A stretch of 64,000 nt of DNA from Staphylococcus succinus. Its GTDB lineage: Bacteria > Bacillota > Bacilli > Staphylococcales > Staphylococcaceae. The notes below the pieces were generated by a model. It did not search any database, was not told the DNA's origin, and saw only the letters and a program-made list of their open reading frames with translations. The stretch spans positions 2,542,001 through 2,606,000 of the forward strand of contig NZ_CP118976.1 in NCBI RefSeq assembly GCF_029024945.1, read 5' to 3'. Positions 18,406 to 26,768 of the stretch are shown here, in pieces (the first letter of the stretch is position 1; each line of letters opens with the position of its first letter). The position numbers were made by a program, and so were the translations under genes.

Positions 18406-19314
18406 ATGGAATTACGTCACTTGAAATATTTTAAAACTGTAGCAGAAGAGTTACACTTTGGAAAAGCTGCAAAACGTTTGAATATGGCACAACCACCGTT
18501 AAGCCTTCAAATTCGTCAACTCGAGGAAGAACTAGGAGTACCTCTTTTTCGTAGAACGAAAAGAAGTGTTACATTAACCCAAGAAGGACATGTGTTTTTA
18601 GAAAAAGTTTATCAGTTACTTGAAAACTTAAACGAATCTATCGAAACAGTACGCTTGGTGAATAGAGGCGAAAGCGGTGAAATCGTAATAGGCTTCTTAG
18701 CTTCTGCAGCTTATGATGTATTACCAAGTATAATTAAAAGTTACAGACATCATTATCCATCTATTCACGTAACCTTAAAACAACTTACCACTGCTGAACA
18801 ATTAAAAGCATTACAAGATGAAACTATTGATATTGGTATCATTAGTGAACCAATTGAAACAACGCTATTTAATTACGAAATCATTAGACAAGAGCCAATG
18901 GTAGTAGCTTTACCTAGCAATCATTCATTAACTAGAACGCAACACCCTATTACGCTAAGCGATTTAGCGTCTGAGGCTTTTATTTTAACTGGAAGAAAAG
19001 AGAATCAACTTCACTATGATAAAGTCATTAATAGTTGTGGCTTAGCTGGATTTAGCCCTCATATCCTACAGGAGACTAAAGAAATGTCTACATTAATATC
19101 TTTAGTTTCTGCAGGTATCGGTATAGCTATCGTTCCATCTTCTATTCAATCCCTACTACAAAATGAGGTCGTTTATCGAGAAATTTCAGACAGCCACATT
19201 AAGACTGTTACTGCACTCGTATGGGATAGTAAAAATGACTCTCCAATAGTAAATGCTTTTGTGGAATTAGTAAAATCGTCTGTGATTCCTATGTTTCAAA
19301 GTAATCACAATTAA
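18406..19314 (+). CDS. LysR family transcriptional regulator (BenM/AlsR-like)
   Basis: 302 residues. The N-terminal winged helix-turn-helix (1-60) begins MELRHLKYFKTVAEELHF and contains AAKRLNMAQPPLSLQIRQLE, as in the CatM/BenM/AlsR branch. The effector-binding domain covers about 90-295. AAGGAG precedes the ATG. It is divergent from the interrupted MFS gene across 168 bases; that gap contains two copies of ATTAATATGT and further T-N11-A-like sites, expected for LysR binding. The transporter is its likely target, which makes this an orphaned regulator if the transporter is inactive. Confidence 0.87.
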   Translation: MELRHLKYFKTVAEELHFGKAAKRLNMAQPPLSLQIRQLEEELGVPLFRRTKRSVTLTQEGHVFLEKVYQLLENLNESIETVRLVNRGESGEIVIGFLASAAYDVLPSIIKSYRHHYPSIHVTLKQLTTAEQLKALQDETIDIGIISEPIETTLFNYEIIRQEPMVVALPSNHSLTRTQHPITLSDLASEAFILTGRKENQLHYDKVINSCGLAGFSPHILQETKEMSTLISLVSAGIGIAIVPSSIQSLLQNEVVYREISDSHIKTVTALVWDSKNDSPIVNAFVELVKSSVIPMFQSNHN

Positions 19315-19545
19315 TAATACTCACAACTAAAAATGGTATGTGATAATCTATTATTCCTAATTATAGAAATGTACTTATAATTTCTGTATTTTCAATGTAA
19401 ATCGTCACTCGCTTATATACGTCATTTAGATACTTTTGTGATACACACTTTAATTTCATCACTTCCCCTATGGTTAATATTTTACATTAAGGCTATATAT
19501 AAACTAATTAGGAAGATATCTGTTTGAATTACTGGAGGCGTGCTT

Positions 19546-20370
19546 ATGAAATCTATCAAAGAAAATCATCCGCTTGATATCGCAACACAATTAATTCGTA
19601 AAGAAGACCATTACTTGGGTCACACTTCAGATCATTATGCTAATATGGTAGGTCCTTTTGGTGGCATCACTGCGGCGACAATGCTTAACGCAGTCTTACA
19701 ACACACTGAACATATTGGAGATCCTGTGTCTTTAACCATCAATTATGCTGCACCTGTTTCTGATGGTAGTTTTGAAATCAAAGCTACCCCAGCTCGAACA
19801 AATCGAGCTACACAACATTGGTTTATTGAACTATTTCAAGATGATGAAATTGTCATTACGGGGACTGCAGTATTTGCAAAAAGAAGAGAAACTTGGTCTT
19901 CAACAGAGCTAAAATTCCCTGCTGTGCCCAATCCTGAAGAGGCATATCCAATTTCTTCAAAAGGGCTGCCATCTTGGGTACGACAATACGACATTAAAAT
20001 TATTCAAGGGTTGCCATCAGCATTTTCACATCATGTACAAACAGAAGTACCTTCATCTACGACTTTACAATGGATTCATGATGAGCCTAAACGTAATATC
20101 GATTTCCTATCACTTACTGCTATTTGTGACGCATTTTTTCCGAGGATTTATGTACGTCGTAAGCAAATTGTGCCTATAGGAACAATTTCGCTCACGATTT
20201 ATTTCCATGTTGATTCCAAGCAACTTCAAACATATGGCGATGAAGTCGTGTTAGGACATGCAACTGCGAATCAATTCCATAATGGCTTTTTTGATCAAAC
20301 TGCGGAAATATGGTCTCCTAAAGGTGACTTACTCGCTACCTCATCTCAATTTGTCTATTACAAAGAATAA
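19546..20370 (+). CDS. Acyl-CoA thioesterase-like protein (TesB-type double hotdog)
   Basis: 274 residues. The N-terminal half (HYANMVGPFGGITAATML, then LTINYAAPVSDGSFEIKATPARTNR) looks like the first hotdog domain of TesB-like thioesterases, and the C-terminal half (about 165-274) contains the second, with SLTIYFHVD and ATANQFHNGFFDQTAEIWS. Such proteins hydrolyse acyl-CoA thioesters; the substrate is unknown. The ATG at 19546 has GGAGG 9 bases upstream; a GTG at 19540 is too close. Monocistronic, with no obvious terminator directly after it. Confidence 0.75.
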   Translation: MKSIKENHPLDIATQLIRKEDHYLGHTSDHYANMVGPFGGITAATMLNAVLQHTEHIGDPVSLTINYAAPVSDGSFEIKATPARTNRATQHWFIELFQDDEIVITGTAVFAKRRETWSSTELKFPAVPNPEEAYPISSKGLPSWVRQYDIKIIQGLPSAFSHHVQTEVPSSTTLQWIHDEPKRNIDFLSLTAICDAFFPRIYVRRKQIVPIGTISLTIYFHVDSKQLQTYGDEVVLGHATANQFHNGFFDQTAEIWSPKGDLLATSSQFVYYKE

Positions 20371-20582
20371 AGGCACATAAACCAATCATATTTTCCTTTT
20401 TAGCTTTTTTACTCTTACAATACAAATTTTGAATAATATCCATAACCTCCAAATATTTTACAATCTATGGCACAAACTTGAAGATTTAAGCTAATATTAT
20501 GTGCTGCCTCTATCAAAGAAGCATGTCCGCAACAAACATATTCAAAAACTGTCACAAAGTTGTAGAACTCGCTGATAACATC

Positions 20583-20619
20583 AACACAGTTCCTTTTAAC
20601 CTAAGGCTCTGTGTTTTTT
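20583..20619 (+). terminator. Intrinsic terminator without a nearby upstream gene
   Basis: AACACAG/CTGTGTT stem with inner CCTT/AAGG pairs, then six T residues on the plus strand. The closest rightward gene ends 212 bases earlier, so it either ends a long 3' UTR or an unannotated small RNA. Confidence 0.55.
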
Positions 20620-20632
20620 ATTAATGTATCAA

Positions 20633-20983
20633 TTATATAAATGCTAATACTTCTATCATAAAGTTACCCGGTGCTTTGATATAAAATGTATATCCATGTG
20701 GTGTTACTTTAGGATCTGGAACCTTATAACCAGCTACCTTGAGCGACGTATGAATATTATCTACATCTTCTTTTGACTTTTGTGGGAATCCAATATGAAA
20801 AGTCTTAGGATAGCTCACGTCTTTGCCCTGCATTAAAGTTAATATAAAACCGTCTTTCCCGAGCAATACTTCTGGATTTTTTCCCGCTTCTGTCTTTAAC
20901 GTAAAATCAAAATAAGTCTGTAAAAATTCACGTGTTTCTCCTATATTATCTACTGTTAAATTGATATGTTTTAGTTCCATCAT
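20633..20983 (-). CDS. VOC family (glyoxalase/bleomycin resistance-like) protein
   Basis: 116 residues. It starts MELKHINLTVDNIGETREFLQTYF and ends with the second beta-alpha-beta repeat GYTFYIKAPGNFMIEVLAF, the pattern of a single-domain vicinal oxygen chelate protein. His5 and the late Glu111 are in positions of typical metal ligands. Members include glyoxalases, dioxygenases and drug-binding proteins; the reaction is not deducible. AAAGGAG precedes a GTG-ATG-ATG run; I use the first ATG, and the exact start may differ by a codon. No functional link to its neighbours is evident. Confidence 0.8.
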   Translation of the reverse strand: MMELKHINLTVDNIGETREFLQTYFDFTLKTEAGKNPEVLLGKDGFILTLMQGKDVSYPKTFHIGFPQKSKEDVDNIHTSLKVAGYKVPDPKVTPHGYTFYIKAPGNFMIEVLAFI

Positions 20984-21117
20984 CACATCTCCTTTTTATC
21001 TATATAGCTCACACTATAGCACTTCCAATGATTATACAACCAACTCAAAATCACTACTTATATAATCAATTTCATATAAATATTATTTCTAAACGACGAT
21101 TTCAAAGTTATTTATCG

Positions 21118-21160
21118 CCCTAAATGTAAACTTATTTTAAAAATAAGTTTACATTTAGGG
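21118..21160 (+). promoter_or_regulatory. BirA operator (bioO) of the biotin operon
   Basis: A perfect inverted repeat of 43 bases. It contains TGTAAAC-N15-GTTTACA, the layout of the biotin repressor (BirA) operator in staphylococci. TTTACA (21148-21153) in the right arm can act as -35, with TATTAT at 21172-21177 as -10 (18-base spacer), so biotinoyl-AMP-loaded BirA would block this promoter. bioD starts 35 bases after the -10. Confidence 0.85.
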
Positions 21161-21211
21161 TGAAAAAGCTTTATTATAAATATAGAAATTCTTAAATTAG
21201 CGAGGTCATTT

Positions 21212-21886
21212 ATGAAAATATTTATAACAAGTACAAATACAGATATCGGAAAAACTTACATAACGATTCACCTATATCACTTATTAAAAATGGAGGGTTA
21301 TAACGTTTGTATATTTAAACCACTTCAAACCGAAGAACTTGATGACGGCACATATCCAGATTTAGAAATATACAAACGGGAATGTCATTTAGATTATCAA
21401 GTCACATCACTATATAAGTTTAAAGATCCTATTTCTCCACACCTCGCATTTAAACGTGAAAATGATCAAAAATTTGATAAAACGAAAATATTATCAAAGC
21501 TCAATGTTTTAGAACATCAATTTGATGTCATCTTAATTGAAGGCGCTGGTGGAATTGCCGTCCCTATACATGAAAATGAAAATAGCTTTTATATGACGGC
21601 TGATTTAATACGTGATACTGCTGATATGGTTTTGAGCGTTTTACCATCTCAACTCGGAGCTATTAGTGATGCCATTGTCCATCAACATTTTCTAAGTCAT
21701 ATGCATTTACCGTCTAATATATTAATCATGAATCAATATACCGATAGTTCAGTTGAACAAGATAACAAACATACAATTGAAAAACTTACACAGAAAGATG
21801 TTTATACTTTCTCAAAAAACGCTACTTATAATGATTTTTCTAAAACATTTATTACTACTTTAAAAGGAGCTATAAACCATGAATAA
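21212..21886 (+). CDS. bioD: ATP-dependent dethiobiotin synthetase
   Basis: 224 residues, the usual BioD size. The P-loop TNTDIGKT is at residues 8-15, FKPLQT near 35 is the conserved substrate segment, and EGAGGIAVPI near 112 is the second signature. It closes the ureido ring of 7,8-diaminopelargonate with CO2 and ATP. It is the first gene of bioD-bioA-bioF-bioW, controlled by the BirA operator just upstream. Its 3' end overlaps bioA by 8 bases, indicating translational coupling. Confidence 0.93.
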   Translation: MKIFITSTNTDIGKTYITIHLYHLLKMEGYNVCIFKPLQTEELDDGTYPDLEIYKRECHLDYQVTSLYKFKDPISPHLAFKRENDQKFDKTKILSKLNVLEHQFDVILIEGAGGIAVPIHENENSFYMTADLIRDTADMVLSVLPSQLGAISDAIVHQHFLSHMHLPSNILIMNQYTDSSVEQDNKHTIEKLTQKDVYTFSKNATYNDFSKTFITTLKGAINHE

Positions 21887-23246
21887 CCACGATTTAGTAA
21901 ATAAAGATTTAGCATACGTTTGGCACCCATTCACTCAAATGGGCGTATATAGTAAAACTGATCCTATCATTATAGAAAAAGGTAAAGGTAGCTATTTATA
22001 TGACACAAAAGGAAATAGATACTTAGATGGCTATGCTTCTCTCTGGGTTAATGCCCATGGTCATCGCAATAAGCAATTAAATAAAGCGATTCAAAAACAA
22101 TTAAATAAAATTTCTCATTCAACACTTTTAGGGTCATCGAATATCCCCTCTATTGAGTTAGCTGAGAAATTAATAGACATAACGCCACAAAAATTAACCA
22201 AAGTATTTTATTCCGATACTGGGAGCGCTTCTGTAGAAATCGCTATTAAAATGGCTTACCAGTATTGGAAAAATATAGATAAACATAAATATTCAAAGAA
22301 AAATAAATTTTTAACCTTGCACAATGGTTATCATGGCGATACATTGGGTGCGGTAAGTGTAGGCGGCATTGATAGTTTTCATAAAATTTTTAAGGACCTA
22401 ATTTTTGAAAATATACAAGTAGAGAGTCCTTCTTTATATCAAAGTAACTATAAAAATGAAGATGAAATGATGCAAGCTATATTAAAACAAATTGAAACTA
22501 TTTTAATATCTAGAGCTGATGAAATTGCAGGATTTGTCATTGAACCACTCATACAAGGTGCGACAGGTCTATTTGTGCACCCACAAGGTTTTTTAAAAGC
22601 AGTTGAACGTTTATGTAGACAATATGACATCTTGCTTATTTGTGATGAAGTAGCCGTAGGATTTGGAAGAACTGGTGAGATGTTTGCATGTAACCATGAA
22701 GATGTTCAACCAGACATTATGTGTCTAGGCAAAGCAATTACAGGTGGCTACTTACCTTTAGCTGCTACATTAACGTCACAACGCATTTATAATGCTTTTT
22801 TAAGTGATAGACATGAAGAGAAAACATTTTTCCATGGTCATACCTATACAGGAAATCAAATCGTATGTTCCGTGGCCTTGGAAAGTATTAAACTCTTTGA
22901 ACAACAGAAATTGATTAGCCATATTCAAAAAACGTCGAAAATACTATCTGAAAAACTTTTTGAATTAAAAGACCATAAACACGTGGGAGATATTAGAGGG
23001 AGAGGATTAATGTTTGGCGTTGAATTAGTATCAGATAAAGCATATAAAACCCCCTTAGATATAGAGCGCGTTGAAGAAATCATTAGTCAGTGTAAATCAA
23101 AGGGCTTAATGATACGAAATTTAGAAAATGTTATCACCTTCGTGCCAGTTCTCAATATGTCTGTGAAAGAGATCAAAAAAATGACCAATATTTTCAAAAA
23201 AGTCCTGATATCAACGTTAAGTAAAACAAATGATACTCAGCATTAG
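21879..23246 (+). CDS. bioA: Adenosylmethionine-8-amino-7-oxononanoate aminotransferase
   Basis: 455 residues, a class III PLP aminotransferase. It begins VWHPFTQMG, typical of BioA. SDTGSASVEIAIKMA near residue 113 binds the cofactor phosphate, CDEVAVGFGRTG near 260 holds the Asp that contacts the pyridine nitrogen, and CLGKAITGGYLPLAAT near 285 carries the Schiff-base lysine. It converts KAPA to diaminopelargonate with S-adenosylmethionine as amino donor. AAAGGAG within the end of bioD serves as ribosome binding site. The next gene, bioF, follows after a few bases, with no bioB between them. Confidence 0.93.
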   Translation: MNNHDLVNKDLAYVWHPFTQMGVYSKTDPIIIEKGKGSYLYDTKGNRYLDGYASLWVNAHGHRNKQLNKAIQKQLNKISHSTLLGSSNIPSIELAEKLIDITPQKLTKVFYSDTGSASVEIAIKMAYQYWKNIDKHKYSKKNKFLTLHNGYHGDTLGAVSVGGIDSFHKIFKDLIFENIQVESPSLYQSNYKNEDEMMQAILKQIETILISRADEIAGFVIEPLIQGATGLFVHPQGFLKAVERLCRQYDILLICDEVAVGFGRTGEMFACNHEDVQPDIMCLGKAITGGYLPLAATLTSQRIYNAFLSDRHEEKTFFHGHTYTGNQIVCSVALESIKLFEQQKLISHIQKTSKILSEKLFELKDHKHVGDIRGRGLMFGVELVSDKAYKTPLDIERVEEIISQCKSKGLMIRNLENVITFVPVLNMSVKEIKKMTNIFKKVLISTLSKTNDTQH

Positions 23247-23258
23247 GAGTAATTGAGC

Positions 23259-24383
23259 ATGGATACCCAAAAAATCATAAACGACATTAAAGCAGATGGC
23301 ACATATAGAACTTTAAAAAATATAACTCAAGTTTCTGGAAAATACATTACCATAAACAAGACAAATTACATCAACTTCACTTCAAACGATTATTTAGGAA
23401 TTGGACAATTCAACTTAAATTTAGAGGATTTTCAAACATTTTCGAAACAATTTAGTAATACTTTATCTAGTTCCCGATTAATTAGTGGTAATTCTGTTGT
23501 CTATTCAAACTTAGAAAAATCTATAAGCCAGTCATTTGGTTTTGAAGATTGTTTCATTACTAATAGTGGATATGATGCAAACTTAGCAGTCTTTAATATT
23601 TTTAAAGATGAAGATGTGGTTGTGTTTTCAGATCAAAAAAATCATGCGAGTATTATAGATGGGATTAAACTCAGTGACTTAAACAAGGTTATTTATCAAC
23701 ATCTAGATTACACTGCATTGGAAATGCAATTGAAACAATACCCATTCCATACTAAACTCATCGTTTCAGATAGTGTCTTCTCAACCAACGGTAACATCAT
23801 AGATTTACAACATTTAATTAACCTTAAAAACAAATATAGTAATACTTTACTTATCATTGATGACTCACATGGATTGGGGTTAAAGCTTTTTGATAGTTAT
23901 CAAGGGATTGATATACTCACTTCAAGTTTGTCTAAAACTTGGGGTGCTCATGGAGGGATGATTTTAAGTTCTGAAAACATTAAAACACTTATCATCAACA
24001 AAGGGCGCGCTGTAATTTATTCAAGTGGTTTACCAATATTCAATTTATATCAGCTTATGACAAATTTTCAATATGTTATAACCTGTAACACTAGAAGGGA
24101 AAAGTTGTTAGATTTAAGCCGTTATTTTAATGAGCAATATCAGGTACTTTTCAATCATCAAGTAGACTCCCTTTCACCGATAAAAAATATTATTTTACCC
24201 TGTCTTAAATCTACAGAGCAAGTACATACATATTTATATGATAACGGCTTATTTACAAGCCTTTTGAGATACCCAACAGTTGAAGTCCCAACCCTACGTA
24301 TCTCACTTTCTTATTTCCATAGTAAGAAAGATATAGATGTACTTTTAAAATTAATTAAAAATTATATCCAGGGAGTGGTTTGA
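23259..24383 (+). CDS. bioF: 8-amino-7-oxononanoate synthase (KAPA synthase)
   Basis: 374 residues of the alpha-oxoamine synthase family. FTSNDYLGIG near residue 38, DSVFSTNGNI near 170, DDSHGLGL near 200 and the PLP-lysine segment SLSKTWGAHGG near 225 are all present. It condenses pimeloyl-CoA with alanine. AGGAG lies 10 bases before the ATG at 23259, which is better than the frame's earlier start at 23253. Its TGA is followed at once by the bioW ATG. Use of pimeloyl-CoA agrees with the downstream bioW gene. Confidence 0.92.
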   Translation: MDTQKIINDIKADGTYRTLKNITQVSGKYITINKTNYINFTSNDYLGIGQFNLNLEDFQTFSKQFSNTLSSSRLISGNSVVYSNLEKSISQSFGFEDCFITNSGYDANLAVFNIFKDEDVVVFSDQKNHASIIDGIKLSDLNKVIYQHLDYTALEMQLKQYPFHTKLIVSDSVFSTNGNIIDLQHLINLKNKYSNTLLIIDDSHGLGLKLFDSYQGIDILTSSLSKTWGAHGGMILSSENIKTLIINKGRAVIYSSGLPIFNLYQLMTNFQYVITCNTRREKLLDLSRYFNEQYQVLFNHQVDSLSPIKNIILPCLKSTEQVHTYLYDNGLFTSLLRYPTVEVPTLRISLSYFHSKKDIDVLLKLIKNYIQGVV

Positions 24384-25064
24384 ATGTACAGCATTAAAAT
24401 GAGGGCTAGTTATCAACAAAACCATATCAGTGGTGGCGAAACAATGTGTGAAGCAGAAAATATTGCGGCAACGATTCAAAGGTTTTTTGAAAAAGGATTT
24501 TACCATGAGAATGGTGAGGTTGATTTCCTAAATTTGAAAATAGAAAAAATCACTCAACCCTTAACACACTTACACTCATTGGTACGACATAATGAAGTCA
24601 AAACAAACTTGGAAGATATTGTAGCACAAAGCAATGTCTCTTCATTAGCTTTGAAAAAAGGATTATCTTATATTTTTAACGATGTGCTATACACAGGTGC
24701 GATTATACTATCTGCACAGTCTGGAAAAAGATTAGATACTACTGGGCAAAGAGGTGTGCGAGTTACAAACTTTTCTTTCCCTTCTATACACTCTAGTGAA
24801 TTAAGCGAAAGAATTAAAGATGCCATTTCTATCGCAACATGTACAACACACTTTAAAGGCGTATATGGTGAATTGTGCGTTTCTGACGATGTACATTATA
24901 CGACTGGCTACTACGCGACAAAGCAATTAGGCTATCATCGTATATTTAATATAAAAGAAGCAGGTACACGCCATGGTGGCAGAATTATCTTTGTGGATGA
25001 CAATTTAAATATGAGTGACTATATACATTTTCTAGAATGTACGCCAAAACGCATTCTTGCTTGA
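24384..25064 (+). CDS. bioW: 6-carboxyhexanoate-CoA ligase (pimeloyl-CoA synthetase)
   Basis: 226 residues, near the lower end of BioW lengths. It opens YSIKMRAS and has HISGGETMC; later RVTNFSFP, GYYATKQLGYHRIFNIKEAGTRHGGR follow, characteristic of BioW, which has its own fold and couples pimelate to CoA with ATP. GGGAGTGG at the end of bioF is its ribosome binding site. It is the last gene of the operon and a strong terminator follows. BioW implies that free pimelate feeds the pathway, rather than the BioC-BioH route. Confidence 0.92.
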   Translation: MYSIKMRASYQQNHISGGETMCEAENIAATIQRFFEKGFYHENGEVDFLNLKIEKITQPLTHLHSLVRHNEVKTNLEDIVAQSNVSSLALKKGLSYIFNDVLYTGAIILSAQSGKRLDTTGQRGVRVTNFSFPSIHSSELSERIKDAISIATCTTHFKGVYGELCVSDDVHYTTGYYATKQLGYHRIFNIKEAGTRHGGRIIFVDDNLNMSDYIHFLECTPKRILA

Positions 25065-25102
25065 TTTAAAATTATTTTTATTCTTCACATTCAGGCACCA
25101 CG

Positions 25103-25160
25103 ATACTCAACCAAGTGACAACATTAGATAGATAATCTTGTCTCTTGGTTGAGTATTTTC
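25103..25160 (+). terminator. Terminator of the biotin operon
   Basis: ATACTCAACCAAG/CTTGGTTGAGTAT arms with further inner pairing (GACAA/TTGTC), then TTTTC. It is 38 bases after the bioW stop. Confidence 0.75.
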
Positions 25161-25227
25161 ATACTTTCCTATCTGTAAACTTTTTTATGTCATATATTTA
25201 TAGAGAACTTCATTAAATTTACTAATT

Positions 25228-26607
25228 TTATACCTTGATTGTATGACTGTTATTATTTTTTGCTGGATGCATTGCTTTAATCCTTTGATTACCTTTACCA
25301 TAGAGATGTTCTCTAAGCGTTTCACCTTCATAGTCTAATCTATACAATCCCCTACTTTGTAAAATAGGTACCACCTCATCTATTAATTCTTCAAAAGTTC
25401 CCGGACTATAGCCTTGCGTAATATTAAATCCAGCTGCTCCTCCTTCAATAGCCCATTTTTCAAATTGATCTGCGACATGTTCTTTTGTACCAATAAATTT
25501 TACTGCTCCATTTCCAATACAATGGTTTTGTAATGCTTCTTTAAAAGTCCATTTATGTGTAGGATCCTTCGCATAGTAATCAAGGTCGACTTGTATCGCT
25601 CCGGTTTCTATATTCTCAACGTATTCATCCGGATCAATACTAGAAAAATCAATTCCTGTATGGCCACTTAACAGTGTAGCAACGCCTTCATGACTCACAT
25701 AACTTTTTAATTTTTCATATTTTTCATAGGCTTCGGCTTCTGTTTTTCCAATAATAGGCAAAACCATAGGGTATACTAAGATATCTCCTTTTTTACGGCC
25801 GTATTGTATTGTTCTTTTTTCCATATCTTTAATATACGTTTTCAATTCATTTAAAGAACTATGTTTTGTAAATACTGCTTCAGCATGTTTAGCAGCAAAT
25901 GCTTTTCCCTTTTCAGAAGCTCCTGCTTGAAAAAGGACAGGCGTACGTTGTCTGGAGGGTTCTACTAGGTGTGGACCTGATATATCAAAATATTCGCCTT
26001 GATGGTGAATATCATGTACCTTATTAGGTTCAGCATATGTGTCATTTACTTTATCTTTCACAACCGCTCCTTCTTCCCAGCTGTCTTCCCATAGTTTATA
26101 GGCAACTTCTAAAAATTCATCAGCACGATTATACCGTTCTTCTTTAGACAAACGCTGTTTAAACCCTAAGTTTACCGCTTCACTTTCTAAGTATGAAGTC
26201 ACTACATTCCAACCCATACGCCCTTGCGTCAAATGGTCTAATGTAGATAGTTGCCTTGCTAGACTATAAGGGTGTGCATATGTCGTCGAAATTGTAGGTG
26301 TAAATCCAATATGCTCTGTAAAAGCAGCCATAGCGGAAATGATAGCTGTTGGTTCATGTGAGGGTAATTGAACTGCATGTTTAACCGCCGTATCATAAGA
26401 GTTATTATAAACATTATACGCACCCAGTACATCTGCAATAAATACTGAATCAAATTTCCCACGTTCTAGGGTTTGAGCAATATTAATCCAATATTTCAAA
26501 CCATTATGATTAGTGCCCGTATCTCTCTCATGTTTCCATAAGCCTGAAGAATAAGGTGATGGTGAATTTTGTATAAAACCATTAAAATGTATTTGTTTTT
26601 TTGTCAT
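25228..26607 (-). CDS. LLM class flavin-dependent monooxygenase, NtaA/SnaA/DszA subfamily
   Basis: 459 residues. The bacterial luciferase-like barrel is recognisable from SPYSSGLWKHERD, FDSVFIADVLG near residue 53, STTYAHPYSLARQLSTLDHLT near 107 and GRMGWNVVTS near 130, the set found in NtaA, SnaA and DszA. Such enzymes use reduced FMN from a separate reductase to oxidise C-N or C-S bonds, for example in nitrilotriacetate, dibenzothiophene sulfone or dimethyl sulfide. No flavin reductase is adjacent. AAAGGGGGAAG precedes the ATG. It lies 161 bases downstream of a BCCT transporter in the same direction, suggesting uptake and oxidation of one compound. Confidence 0.82.
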   Translation of the reverse strand: MTKKQIHFNGFIQNSPSPYSSGLWKHERDTGTNHNGLKYWINIAQTLERGKFDSVFIADVLGAYNVYNNSYDTAVKHAVQLPSHEPTAIISAMAAFTEHIGFTPTISTTYAHPYSLARQLSTLDHLTQGRMGWNVVTSYLESEAVNLGFKQRLSKEERYNRADEFLEVAYKLWEDSWEEGAVVKDKVNDTYAEPNKVHDIHHQGEYFDISGPHLVEPSRQRTPVLFQAGASEKGKAFAAKHAEAVFTKHSSLNELKTYIKDMEKRTIQYGRKKGDILVYPMVLPIIGKTEAEAYEKYEKLKSYVSHEGVATLLSGHTGIDFSSIDPDEYVENIETGAIQVDLDYYAKDPTHKWTFKEALQNHCIGNGAVKFIGTKEHVADQFEKWAIEGGAAGFNITQGYSPGTFEELIDEVVPILQSRGLYRLDYEGETLREHLYGKGNQRIKAMHPAKNNNSHTIKV

Positions 26608-26768
26608 ATATACTTCCCCCTTTAATTGAATGACGATTCATCAAATATATAGTGCTAAATGACTCTTAAATCCAAAATAAAAAGTCAGAATTTTCAGATT
26701 TTATAGCCTGTATTTAAATTTCTTTCAGGTTGATCTAGTATAATTCACTGAAATTATTTTCTACTATC

